This document shows, one piece after another, positions 32,874 through 43,956 of a stretch of DNA of 64,000 nucleotides (positions within the stretch are counted from its first letter, which is position 1; each line of letters opens with the position of its first letter). The notes beneath the pieces are model-generated. The model was not told the origin of the DNA. It worked only from the letters and a program-made list of their open reading frames with translations, and did no database searches. The stretch spans positions 372,001 through 436,000 of the forward strand of contig MU385748.1 in assembly GCA_022497155.1 (NCBI GenBank), given 5' to 3'. The position numbers and the translations under genes were made by a program. The DNA is from Whalleya microplaca (taxonomy: Eukaryota > Ascomycota > Sordariomycetes > Xylariales > Xylariaceae).

Positions 32874-34320
32874 ATAACCCTGAGCTCAATTATTCCAATA
32901 TTTACTACAACGACCATCGTTAAGTCGAGCCTGGGCAATGCTTGAAGATAATGAACTTCACCTCTATCTCAATTTGGCTGTCGAGGTAGCCAAGGTTAGA
33001 GTGAACATTGAAACTACTCCTAAGCCCCCTCTTCAAGAGCTCGCACTTGCCTTATCATCTTTAAAAGTCATCATTGTAAAAACTTGTCTACGCCCAAAGG
33101 CCTAACAATGCATATTATGTGAGAGCTTGCATAGACTAATACCTGACAATATGTAACCTAGAATATGAGGTTTGGACGAATGGAGTAGGATATAGGATTT
33201 GCAGCTCTTAGTCTCTGAATGTAAAACCAGTCACAGTATGGATTTAACTTTTTAACGAACGACTACTTAAGGAGATTCTTGAAATACTGTTATCATACTT
33301 GTTGAACGTTAAGCGTAATTAGCACCCACCCTCGAGGAGATATTATCATGAAGCTTACTGCTAAACGTATATATATACAGGGATTCACTCGTATATGATA
33401 GATAAGTGCCGTCTTTATCAACCTGTTGGAAACCTTCGAAAGTGACTACCAGTCATAGTATGATAGCTCAAGTTTGCTCTGGACTCGGCAGTTATATGCC
33501 TCAAGCCATGAGGTAAATTCGCAGTCAAACATCTGATGACTTTTGAGTTATTTACATTGTATCTGACGTTAAAATGTAACCTATCACAACTAAACCTGAC
33601 CAATGAGCTATTAACACCGGTACAAACTACATTTATGTGCTTTGCATATGCGGCCCTACCTAGACAACGTGGTGGTGGTGAGATCGATAAGCCACACAGC
33701 ATTTCTGTCCAACACTATGCATATGAAGAAGACCAGCCACTGGCTAAGCCGATACTCTATGGTCATAGCTGTGATACCGTTACATGTGATTTCATATAGC
33801 TTATAGGAACTATGTGTGTCTCCATATCTAGAATACCCCTGGAATCATATCTTAACCTATAATTTCCTCGTATCACGTATACATATGTTGAGTGTTCTAC
33901 TAGATAGGGGCTGAAATGTTTGCAAGCGAGTTCTGGACATTGGCCGACACACCGACGGTACTATGTCCTGTTCTACAAGCGGGAATGAAATTATCAGTCG
34001 CAATCATACTGTGTTATGGAACCAATATCCTATTCGACGGTAATGTAGTCTATTAAATCTAAAACGCCTAACGTGTCTATTAGAAATGCTCACTATATCT
34101 ATCAGACTAGTGACCTTCGCTGTCATGCCAGCGGTAGAAGCTAATTATAGAACATTTACGATTGGAGCAGGTACCGAGGTTGACGACATACGGTGCTGAG
34201 AAAGACTACTGCTTCTCACTTATACTAATTTGGATGTTCCTAACTCGACCGGAAGGGTCGGAGTGCGTGGGCATACAACTATTGGTCCGCATATGTTTGA
34301 AACGAGGTGATGTCACAAAA

Positions 34321-34369
34321 TATATAAAGCACTATTGCTAACATCGTAATAGCGGCATCGTGTTTGATA
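34321..34369 (+). repeat. short diverged repeat, copy 2
   Basis: The partner of 32581-32632 in the same AT-rich block and orientation. Confidence 0.4.
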
Positions 34370-34660
34370 CTGATGATCATCAAGACACTTCAATTTTTCG
34401 AAAATAATGCAAACGAATATTTGCTCCGATGCTAATAATATACGCCAAAGAGAGACCGCATTTTGTGTAATACAAGCCCGTACGCCGTGCATGTCGATGT
34501 CCTTAACTTAACCAACTTGCTATGCATTTCGAAACATGAACTGATTTCCTTGTTACAATGATCTGCCCAAGCCGTGTTGCTGTTCGCTTGGGAGAATCCC
34601 TGGAGATAGATGTAGCTCCACAGTGCTGTCTGACTGGACCAAATATCTGTCCTACCAACT

Positions 34661-36007
34661 TTACACTGAGACTGCCGGTGCTAGGTTTGATTGCCCTTGC
34701 GGTTTCTCGCCATCGGGCGCCATGTTTGCGGCGGTCTGCGCCAGTTCAGCTCGAGTAGGGTAATTCGAAATGTTGGCCAGGGGGGAGTTAGCTGATCGAG
34801 TTGACGCCTGGTCGTCCGCTACCTTTGCTGATACACTCTCCTTCGATCCTTGCTCGCTTTCTTGTGAACTTAATATAGACTGCAACTTGGGTCGGCGTGC
34901 GGCCCCTTTACCGGGTCCAAACGAATCCTTGCTTGTTAATACATACTCTTCTTCAGACGAAGAGTCGTAAGTAGGAGTGACGGGGAATCGAGTTCGTGGT
35001 TTCCTCCGCTTCTTAAGTTCGTCTGCAGCCTCTGCCGATTCTAGAGATAGACTCCTCCTCTTGGTTCGTTGACTCTGGCGTCGGTGAGTCGAAGTTGTGT
35101 TTTTCCTAGACACGGCGGGCACAGTGAGTGTTGGCGTTGACCCGAAATCTGCGGGTAGTTCGCCACTCTTGAGTTTAGCTTCCACCGTCCTCTCATGAAT
35201 TAGTCGACCCAAGTCAGGTCCGTCACTGATAGTCGTCCTTCGGCTCAAGTGACTTGCCATGCTCGGGCTCCGACTGACTGGCACCTTGCCCTCCATGATT
35301 TTGGCCGCCGGGGGTGGCTGTAACATCCACTTGTTGGCGTCCCTGTGGGTAGGCCTTTGCCGTACAATTGGTGGGTGGTAGTCGTTGACCGGAGGGTTTT
35401 TGGGGGCGAAATAAAAGTTGTGTCTGTCTTCCTCGGTGATCTCTTTATGCTCCATTCCTAGACTGGCTTCAAGCAGACGGCCGGCTGACGATCCCGCGTG
35501 CTTAATGGCGTCCATCAGCTTGTGGCCCGTCCGGGGTGACCCATCACCCCATAATTCCTCATCCTCCCTCTGATAACGTTTGCGGTTCCAGTCGTCCGAC
35601 AGTGTAGTAGACATGGTAGTCGAAAAACTAAGTTTGCCGTCGTCTCCCACGACTGTAGGACTGCTGCCCGGTACTGTGCTCTCCCCCCCTAAGGTACTTC
35701 CAGCTACGCTTGCTGTCTCCTTGCCAGAACTATTCAGGCGCTTTTGACTGGTATTCTTACTTGCTCCGCCGTTGTACTTCTTCGACTCTATATGAGGTCC
35801 CATCATAATTTCCTCGGACCAATAGGGGTTCGTGTTGAAGGGATCGGGGTGTTGGTAAGACCCGGGGTATTCCGCCTGCAAACGTGACTTCTCTTCCCGC
35901 TCTTTCTTCGCCCTCACCTTAGACTGGTGGTGATGCCTGGCCTGGAGACATGGTGCGCAAGAAACCACGTAGAATATAGCAGACTGTACAGCGACGCCGA
36001 ATGACAT
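34661..36007 (-). CDS. conserved fungal protein of unknown function
   Basis: A single-exon ORF of 448 aa. The N-terminus is a short hydrophobic helix with two close cysteines (SAIFYVVSCAPCLQARHHH), followed by a basic KVRAKKEREEK stretch and a motif-like block YPGSYQHPDPFNTNPYWSEE. That arrangement suggests a membrane-associated, possibly palmitoylated, N-terminus. A second ordered-looking region lies around residues 155-215 (GHKLMDAIKHAGSSAGRLLE, then HNFYFAPKNPPVNDYHPP). The remainder is Ser/Thr/Lys-rich and probably disordered, with a basic KRRKPRTRFP cluster next to the acidic SSSEEEY. Its look is that of a protein conserved across Pezizomycotina, but I know no function. Confidence 0.75.
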   Translation of the reverse strand: MSFGVAVQSAIFYVVSCAPCLQARHHHQSKVRAKKEREEKSRLQAEYPGSYQHPDPFNTNPYWSEEIMMGPHIESKKYNGGASKNTSQKRLNSSGKETASVAGSTLGGESTVPGSSPTVVGDDGKLSFSTTMSTTLSDDWNRKRYQREDEELWGDGSPRTGHKLMDAIKHAGSSAGRLLEASLGMEHKEITEEDRHNFYFAPKNPPVNDYHPPIVRQRPTHRDANKWMLQPPPAAKIMEGKVPVSRSPSMASHLSRRTTISDGPDLGRLIHERTVEAKLKSGELPADFGSTPTLTVPAVSRKNTTSTHRRQSQRTKRRSLSLESAEAADELKKRRKPRTRFPVTPTYDSSSEEEYVLTSKDSFGPGKGAARRPKLQSILSSQESEQGSKESVSAKVADDQASTRSANSPLANISNYPTRAELAQTAANMAPDGEKPQGQSNLAPAVSV

Positions 36008-39000
36008 GATGCAACACGGTGGTAGTCGGATACGCGCCGGTAGCGGCTTACGTCGTGGGCGAGACGGTTCTTCGTAACTGCATTGGCAAGGAAGCTAGGC
36101 CAGATGGTTGTGTTGTATATTCGTTTTTTGAACAAGAGACGGCAAGTCGTTGCAATAGAGGTAGATGGGAGGGGACTAAGAAGGGATAAAAGTCCCGCGG
36201 ATTCCGACTCGTTTGTACTGGAACTTAACACCAGACGCCAAGCTAACCTAGGGAGGCTGTTCTTCGGTGAAAGGTTTAAGTTGTCGGTTCAAACTCTATA
36301 TGGTGATGAGCGTGTTGGGCGGACTCGAACTACACAAGGAGATAAAAGACTTTGTTTATGACCAATGGATCAATTGTGTCTTATGCGTGTCTTGGAACAA
36401 ACAGAAAAATACCCGAGTGTAGAAGAAGCCAAAGGAGTGAAAGCGGGATCGAGAGTAGTCAGATGAATAGAGTCAGTCAATGAATTAGAGCGGATGAAAC
36501 GAGGATACGAATTAGACGAGTAAGGAGAAAGAGGCGCGGTGATAGTGGGGAAAAGGAAAGAAGACGGGATTAAGAGTAGAGAATAAGTTTAGTTAACGTT
36601 TGGCTGTTATCAAGTTGAAACACATAAGACGAAAAGAGACAGACGAGTGAGAGTGAGAGTCAGAGAGAGAAGAAGCCACCGGCGTTGGTGGGTGTGTGAA
36701 TTGCGGATGGGGCGAATTGGCGTGCGAGCAGCGAGTTGGAAAGGATTCCAACGTGGTGATGGTGTGTGGAGGGATCCCTACTACCCTAGCACCTGCATGC
36801 CTCGTACATATGTACATTACACATGTACCCGACATGCGTACCTACCTCATAATAGTACAGTGCATACGTGCGTAAAGGATGGGGTGCTTGCCGTCCTTGC
36901 CAGACAGCCAGACTCTCGCCTGCCAGTTCTGCAATGGAAAGCCCCAAAGGAAGGAACCCCCTAGTATGTAAACCACGTTTCAACGCCACACCCCAATCCC
37001 TGGAAAACGCTGTGGCGTCCCTCTCGATGTTACCCAGCCAAGCCCAGTCAAGCCAGTCGGAGCCAGATCCCCTGTCTCCTACCCCACCAGCTTTAACCAG
37101 AAAAAGGGGCGTCGTTACTGCTGCTGTGGCTACTGTGGCACCATCATTACAGCGTCGCCTGCCGTTACTGGTTCGCCTGTTCCAATCCAGCCTCGCCTTG
37201 GACCCTGAATTGGAAAGATGGCGAAGCACCCAGCCAGGACCAGCGAGCCAGCCCCTGCCCAGCCTGCCACCCTGGGTTTCGACGCTACCTGCCCCGCAAC
37301 ACCCAGTCACATCGTGCATTTAATATTGATCTAAAATGCATAATACGCACATCATCTTTGCGTACCGTACCGTGGCTGGCCCAGGGTTTCGAAATCTACG
37401 AACATCCATCAGAACATCAAAACATCCATCACATCCATCTGTTTTGTTTATAAATATCCCGGCCATAGTGCATAGATTGCACTACACACATATCATTGCG
37501 ATTTTCATATGACCTACCGCAAAAAACGTCATCAAATGCAAAACTAAATTGATAGCTTATTCGGACAAATCTCCCCCCAAGATACCACCTACCACAGTAT
37601 CGGATTGTCTGATTCCAGTCTGAAGGGAGAGCTTGGGCTGCATTTACCAACATCAGATATCCTGAAACGGCCTACATCGTACATGATAGTGTAAGTTAGG
37701 CTATTTGACTAGGCATGAGATAGGCTAGTGCTCTTTCGTGCGGGCTATGGCACCTCCTGAGGTCTAGCAGTCTAGTTCAATTGAAACATATATCTTATGG
37801 TCGTGTCCGGAATTCAGACTGCCGTGCTTCAGCACCTTGGCCTAATCTCATGTGACTTAGGCTTTGTTATTAACTGTTAGATCTTGAGACAGCTAATATC
37901 TAAAGCTGTTGCACAGCCTTTCACACGCCCTTCCATATAAGTACGATAAACCTTCACTGTAAAGAGATTCCCCATCTTCACGGCACCCGAGCACCCGAGC
38001 TGCATCTCTTTGATCCCACTTCTTTTACCATCTATACGTAATTAGCTCTTCCTGCTCCTAGCTCCTAGCTCCTCCATCCTGGGACTTCCTGCGCCAGTAG
38101 TCCAACCCACGGCCCCACGGGCTCTCCACACTGATTATCTCTAGAGGAACCGTTATATGTAGCCTCCAATATATCGCTACATCTATCAACGTGCCTCCTT
38201 AGATTCTTGACAGTGGCCTAACCTTAGCAGCACACCTTACCACTCAAGATGTCGGGGATTTATACATTCAATCGGCCCCTCTTCGATAGTAGGAACGGAT
38301 TGTCTCACGATGTATGCCATAAACTTCACTATTTACGCGTCAATGCGAGTCAACTAGCAAAACACACATTGATCTTTATATGAAAAGGTAACAGATATAG
38401 TATAGTATCCCTTATGCATTACCTCGAACTCAAGTGTGGCTTTATTAGGCCCGATTATGAGTATATAGTACATTTTTTAAAAAGCCATTGATACGTCTAA
38501 ATATGATTGTATTTACGTGTGTGTAACCAACATGCGGTGTCAATGATTGTAAGTAGCATCCATAAATTCGTTGGGTAGGGTACTTAGGCAAGCCAGTATA
38601 GTTACATATATAAGCCACGATAGCCACGAGATTACTGCGCAAGAAGAATGACCTCTCCCCAATGTTTTTTTCGGTGAGTTTAGTTGATTATGCGATATAC
38701 AGGTCATACGTATCACGTAACATCTCCATCTCAGCCACCCCTAAACTTCAACACGAAGGCAAGCACGTTGGCCAGCGAAATCCCGCTTCTAAGGAACCAT
38801 CTAGATGTATCTTGCCTTCTATTTGCAATCAACCTTAGGTTTTCAGTTTACACGATGACAGCTCATATTTGATGAGGTAAAGTGTTGGGGGGGGGGGGGG
38901 GGAAGTCGGTAAGAGTATCGACTCTAGGTAGCTTTTACTGCGCCATCAGATAAACTTTGAACTTACTCTCACTCGACATATCGAAAATGAAAGTGTATGA

Positions 39001-40225
39001 TACCTGATATTTGAACTCTTAAAAAGTTACAGTAACTGTCAGTACGGTACTATATGTCTAAGAACAAGCTATCCAGTAGGAACAGCTCCCGGTTCGTGGA
39101 AGTTAACAGGCACAACGCGGAAAATATAAGTTGACGATCTCGTTTGGACATCTGACTACTAGAATATACTAAAAACAGTCGTGGCTCCTCAAATCTAGAT
39201 ATCAAGCAGCAGCGAGGGTAGGATGAACGTTAACTGCACAGCCAATATCCAAAATCCCCTCCTTCGATAACATGAGAGCAACTTCAAGCTCTACCATCCG
39301 GGGAGACTGTTCAACCAAGCACTCGATCAACCTACATAGCAAGCATATAGACATAACACGAACTGCAAGCCCCCAACTCGAACACATCAGCTGGCCTATA
39401 CTTGTTCTGTATTCTCTAACCGTGACTACCTAGACGACTTTGCACTACCTGGGGGCGGCTTATCGAGACCACAACATAGAAAGCTCTCTGCGCAGCCGAA
39501 GTAATTTCCCATCATCTTTCATATCACACACACAAAACCCTTTTTTGTCGAACAACGTTCAGATGATCAAGAACCCATTTCCCTTCCTCCACCTCCACCT
39601 CCATATCTCCGCCTCCGCCTCGTCCGCCTCATCCTCCTCCACCATCGCGCAAGTAGTAGAAACATAGGAAAAAGAACCACACCCGTCGAACCTAGCTCCG
39701 GCCGAAATACTGAGAGAGAGAGCCCGATGCGCAAAGCGCCCGCTGTCCCGCTGTCCATGCCCCGCTAAACTACCCCAGCCGAATATTATATCAACGACAC
39801 GATTCTTTTTTTATTTGTTTGGAGGAACAGCCTACTGTCGAGTGGCGAAGACGTTTTGCGACAGCTTCGTGTTCTGGAGACCATGGCTGCGGTGGTGTGC
39901 GCCTGCAGTAAGGTATAGAGATAATCAATGATACAAACGCGAGGAGGGACTAGTTCTGCGTTATCTGCTGGGGGCCATCCAGGAAGAAAAGAGCCTTCGT
40001 CGCCCAATCCAAGTCCAAGCCTTTTTTGTGTGATATGCTCCATGTCCTGTTCGCAGTGTAACACGGTTGATATGTTGTGACATACTGTACAGGGAGTGAA
40101 AGAGGACCGCCGATAGAGGGCGGAGGGGGCCGAATCTATGCAATAATTCAATAATATACGACGAAAAAGAGTATAAATAAGAGAAACAGTCCCTAAGGCT
40201 TTCCGCGCCTCGCAATTTTGATCAA
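36008..40225. other. long intergenic region
   Basis: About 4.2 kb. ORFs at 36786-37319 (-) and 36868-37323 (+) overlap on opposite strands in GC-richer sequence and have no domain. Elsewhere it is AT-rich with CT-rich tracts (39.5-39.7 kb) and a G16 run. No RNA gene was recognised. It is long enough to hold undetected multi-exon or non-coding genes. Confidence 0.45.
38887..38902 (+). repeat. homopolymer G tract
   Basis: Sixteen consecutive G residues in an AT-rich intergenic region. This could be a real G-quadruplex-prone tract or an assembly length uncertainty. Confidence 0.9.
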
Positions 40226-41476
40226 TCATACATCCCACTCCTTCTCGACTTCCTCATTGTCATCGGTCTCATCAGGGGTCAACGCCGCAAAAGAAGAGCT
40301 GCTGCTAGTAACAATGGGCTTCTTGGTGACGCCGTTGGTACGGGGCTGAGCACTTGGTGTAGCGGTTCTGTCATCGCCATTCGTGGCCGCAGCGGGAGCA
40401 GGTGTCTCGGCGGCGACATCCTTCTTCTTTCCCTTCTTCTTGGTCTTGACCTCGTTCCAGGAGTCTTCCTGTCGGAGCATCTCCATCTGCTCCTCTTCTG
40501 ATGGGATGCCGGACATCCAACGGTCAGGCTTCTCCTTGTTGGTGGTGGCAGGCGCCTGGGTGGCAGCCTTGCTAGTTTCTTGCTTCGGTTGCTCCTCGAA
40601 AGTATCTAACAATTGGATGACATTGGCATCGTTGGTAGGCTTTCCATTCCAGGCGTTTTGCTGGTTTGCTGTGAAGGCGGAACCATCCTTGGCAGCGCGA
40701 CCCTCGGCAACGCGGGCAGTCCGTCGTTGTTGTTCTAGCTTGACCTTGCGCTCCTTCTCTTCTTCTTCACGGGCAGCCTTGGCAGCCTCAGCCTTCTTGC
40801 GGTTCTGGCGTTGCTTCTTGGACTCGACGACCTCAGGTGCCTTCTGCTTTCGCTCCTTAGGCTTCTTGACAGAGTCGGTATCGGTAAGGCGGAGAACAGA
40901 GGGACCAGAGGCGACCGGGTCGAGCATATCGGACACATCACGACCATTGACAGCTTCAACGACAGGGGAGACCTGGGGAGACAAATCGTCGTCGGCATCA
41001 CCGGCGTGCGAGGAGGGGACAGAAGTCGCTCCTGTGGTTATCTCAGATTTTTCCTGTGCCTTAGACTGTTTAACAGATTTCTGTCGTTTCTCATCTGACT
41101 TCTTCGTGTTGAACTTGGTACCGGCATGTGTGTTAGCCAACTGACGAGCGAACTCTCTGTCGGCCCTCTTCGCAGCCGCATCGTCATCGTCTCGATTGTA
41201 ATCGACTCCTGGTGACACAGCATCCTTTGTTGTGTTCTCCGAGGCTTTCGGTTTCGGTTTCGGCTTCTGTTTCGTGTTCTTATCGGCCTTCTTCTTGGCA
41301 TCACTTCCCAGGTCGAGATCGTTCTGTCTGGCAGGTTGTTTGGTAAAGGAGCCGCGACGGTCATTCCTCTTCTTCTTTGACATTTGATTCCGATACCAGA
41401 TGGCGCCGCCAATGCCAGCAATGACCGCCCATCCACCAATAGTGGTGAGGGTAGAGTGGCTGGAGGAAATATCCAT
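40226..41476 (-). CDS. membrane-anchored, highly charged protein of unknown function
   Basis: A single exon of 416 aa. Residues 10-28 (TLTTIGGWAVIAGIGGAIWY) form one transmembrane helix right after a short N-terminus, followed by basic SKKKRNDRRG, so the bulk should face the cytosol. The body is lysine-, glutamate- and alanine-rich: a long predicted helix/coiled coil around KKQRQNRKKAEAAKAAREEE, then a tryptophan-bearing segment RWMSGIPSEEEQMEMLRQED with NEVKTKKKGKKK. An acidic tail (DETDDNEEVEKEWDV) ends it. The overall organisation resembles ER-anchored charged proteins such as metazoan p180 or metadherin, but homology is not established. It is likely conserved in related fungi. Its coding-strand antisense ORFs (40383-41144) are shadows. 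Confidence 0.75.
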   Translation of the reverse strand: MDISSSHSTLTTIGGWAVIAGIGGAIWYRNQMSKKKRNDRRGSFTKQPARQNDLDLGSDAKKKADKNTKQKPKPKPKASENTTKDAVSPGVDYNRDDDDAAAKRADREFARQLANTHAGTKFNTKKSDEKRQKSVKQSKAQEKSEITTGATSVPSSHAGDADDDLSPQVSPVVEAVNGRDVSDMLDPVASGPSVLRLTDTDSVKKPKERKQKAPEVVESKKQRQNRKKAEAAKAAREEEEKERKVKLEQQRRTARVAEGRAAKDGSAFTANQQNAWNGKPTNDANVIQLLDTFEEQPKQETSKAATQAPATTNKEKPDRWMSGIPSEEEQMEMLRQEDSWNEVKTKKKGKKKDVAAETPAPAAATNGDDRTATPSAQPRTNGVTKKPIVTSSSSSFAALTPDETDDNEEVEKEWDV

Positions 41477-43956
41477 GATGAATAGAAGTAGCAGAAGTGC
41501 CCTGTACCCTGTGCAAGCTTCGTGAAATTGGAGGACACGGTGAAATTACCGGCGGCGGCAGCGGCAGCGGAAAGGGGAAGAGCGGATGGCAACACAAAGC
41601 GCCTCAGTAATCAGCACTCCCCAACGATATGCGATGCTCGATGCTCGATGCTCAAAGGTGTGTTGCACGTATCGTGTACTGGTGACAAGAAGCTAAACCG
41701 GTGACGGAAGGTAGTTCGCCGATTAATTCGGGTCACCAAACGAAAGGGGGGAGAGTATGGTTAACTGCAGCCGAGAGCGAGGGTGGGCGATGCAGCTCGA
41801 CCGGGCAGAAAAAGACGTTGAGGTTTTACGTTGTATGTAGAGGGCAACCAGGACAAATTGACAGGTTGCTGGTAGGAATTAATTCATGGGGAGAGATATG
41901 GAGTAGGTAGAACGAGACAAAAGGAAACGCGTTCTCTACCGTACAGTGGGAATTGTGCTGTGATTGCTGGAGTGTTGGATGCCCAGGAGACAAGACAGGT
42001 CAGAACAGGATGGGATAGGTCAGGAAGAGTTCAGGACAGGTCATTGGTGGTGCTGTAGTGGTGTGGTAGTTGTGGTAAAAAAGAACATCGAAGTCGATAC
42101 GAATCAGATTTCCGACAAGGTTGTGCTGTCATCAAGCAATTCTCAGCCAATAGAAGCTCTCAGACTTGGGGTATCTAGGTACTCATCAAGGTACTTCGCA
42201 TTGGTAGTTATTACTCGTCCCTACCTAGGTACCGTGGCTGCTAGGCTGGACTTTCTTTCTCCGCATCGACCCAAACTGAAGTGAATGGGTGGCCATTTGT
42301 TGGTGGCCTAAGGTGGTCATGGCGGCAGCTCGGCGGCCATGGCGAACCCCGTAACTTACTACATAGTACGCAGTACGGACCTGTGCTACTAAAAAAAAAA
42401 AATAATTAATGAATCCAACTATGTCTTCTTGGGGAATTAAACAGCTTAGCTCTGCAGGCCGGCAGGGCACTTTCGGCATAGTCTCTTCAATAGACCAAAT
42501 TGGAGGACCAAAGTCTACATAAACATGTAATATCTGTAATATCAATGATTATATTCAATATGGGGACAAAGTATGGTTGCTTGCATATCTTCATGCAGGC
42601 CTAGATTCCCCTACGGCCCTGCGGCCTAGCACGCGCGCCTCTAGATCTCTTCCAAATTACCTGCTAAGCTGGAAAAAGCACGGGAATTACCGGGTACCCC
42701 CGATAACTTGATACATGCATCTCAACAGTATCGACATAGACATATATACCGCCTAATCCGTATGAGCATCCCCTATTTAACGGACTATACTTATATCAAT
42801 CAATAGTTCCAGTCTGTTGTTCAGTGTTGAGAGAAAGTATTATCGATTATCGACTTATTATACACTATTATATACATTATAATACGGTCTTGTAGGTGTC
42901 ACATATACATATACCTCAATCCCTTACCTCCCTGCTGCGCCTTTGACTGCATTCCCCTTGATTTTCAGTTAGTAACGTCTGCCTGCTTACTCGTCAAACT
43001 ATATCCCAAACTGCCATACACAAGCAACTTCCTACCTAGGTAGGCAGTAGGTATGTCAATAATCCAGCATACATACAGACGAGACGCAGGAATGCAGTAG
43101 ACCTAAGCTGTGTAGCAAGCTCTGCTCGTTCCCTGACAAATGCATGTACTTTCGCAGTAACAATATGGAAGAAAGTTCCAACTGTGCAGCACAACGCTAA
43201 TAAGTATGTACCTACATCTAGGTAGCCTCAACCTGGTCATGTGGGATGTTAAGCATCCATCTAGATTAGTCCATTTTTATTTTATCGCCGCATCTTCACA
43301 TACCTAACCTTCAAAGGTGGGTATCATCAAATAGCCTCTTAAAAAAAAGCGATCGATCGTGTCACGGAATGCATTGGTGCTCGAATCTGACGAAGTGTCG
43401 ATTGCGCAATGTCCCGAGCTCTGGTCGTCCTACCTCTACAGAAAACCAAGAAAAACGTGCTCTGTATATTCCCTACTTTATACAGAATAGTACTACATAT
43501 ACACATTCACATCCCACTGATGCTATGAGCACAATGACTGGAACCCAAAGTGCACGTCATCTGCTCTCGTTGTCACCTTGTAAAAGGTATTCATTAGAAT
43601 GTCTACAGAACTCTGGGGAGAATTCCGGGGCGCATTGTTTGAAAGTTAAAAATCGGCCACACACATCGCAGTGAATATCAGGGCAATTGAGGGGACGCCT
43701 CCGCCTTTAAACTACCAATGAACCGGAGGCTAGCGGATGCATCTGACGGATCGGATTTCGCTGGTCACCGACGGCTCAATAACAAACAACAGAATATCGG
43801 AGCCACACTTATTGACTTCAACCCATCTATCTGCCTCGTGCCTAACAGCTTGGGTATACACTAAGAAGCCAGAGCCACACGGGTTTCCTATATTTATTAT
43901 TGCCTCGTAACAGGAATATATATATTCAGAAGCTCAAGCTATCTCCCACCGCAACT
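41477..43956. other. intergenic between divergent genes
   Basis: About 2.5 kb between the charged membrane protein (minus) and the nucleoside hydrolase (plus). It has several CCTAGGTA-type palindromic bits (around 42170-42235, 43030-43060 and 43215), an A12 run near 42392 and no supportable ORF. Confidence 0.45.

Larger units (their letters stand above)
31792..34660. other. AT-rich gene-poor block with repeat relics
   Basis: About 2.9 kb without a supportable gene. It contains copy B of the dispersed repeat (32753-32873) and a second diverged repeat pair (32581-32632 and 34321-34369). Mismatches are largely transitions, as expected after RIP. The ORFs at 33418-33702 (-) and 33536-33799 (+) are AT-rich and overlap on opposite strands; I do not regard them as genes. 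Confidence 0.5.

Noticed and set aside
33418..33799. Opposite-strand ORFs of 94 and 87 aa
   Set aside because: They overlap each other on opposite strands in RIP-like AT-rich DNA and lack motifs.
36786..37323. Overlapping ORFs of 177 aa (-) and 151 aa (+)
   Set aside because: They mirror each other in GC-richer intergenic sequence, with no motif, signal peptide or plausible splice context on either strand.
40383..41144. 253-aa plus-strand ORF
   Set aside because: It is Ser/Cys/Phe-rich, the usual antisense image of a Lys/Glu-rich coiled-coil gene, here the charged membrane protein on the minus strand.
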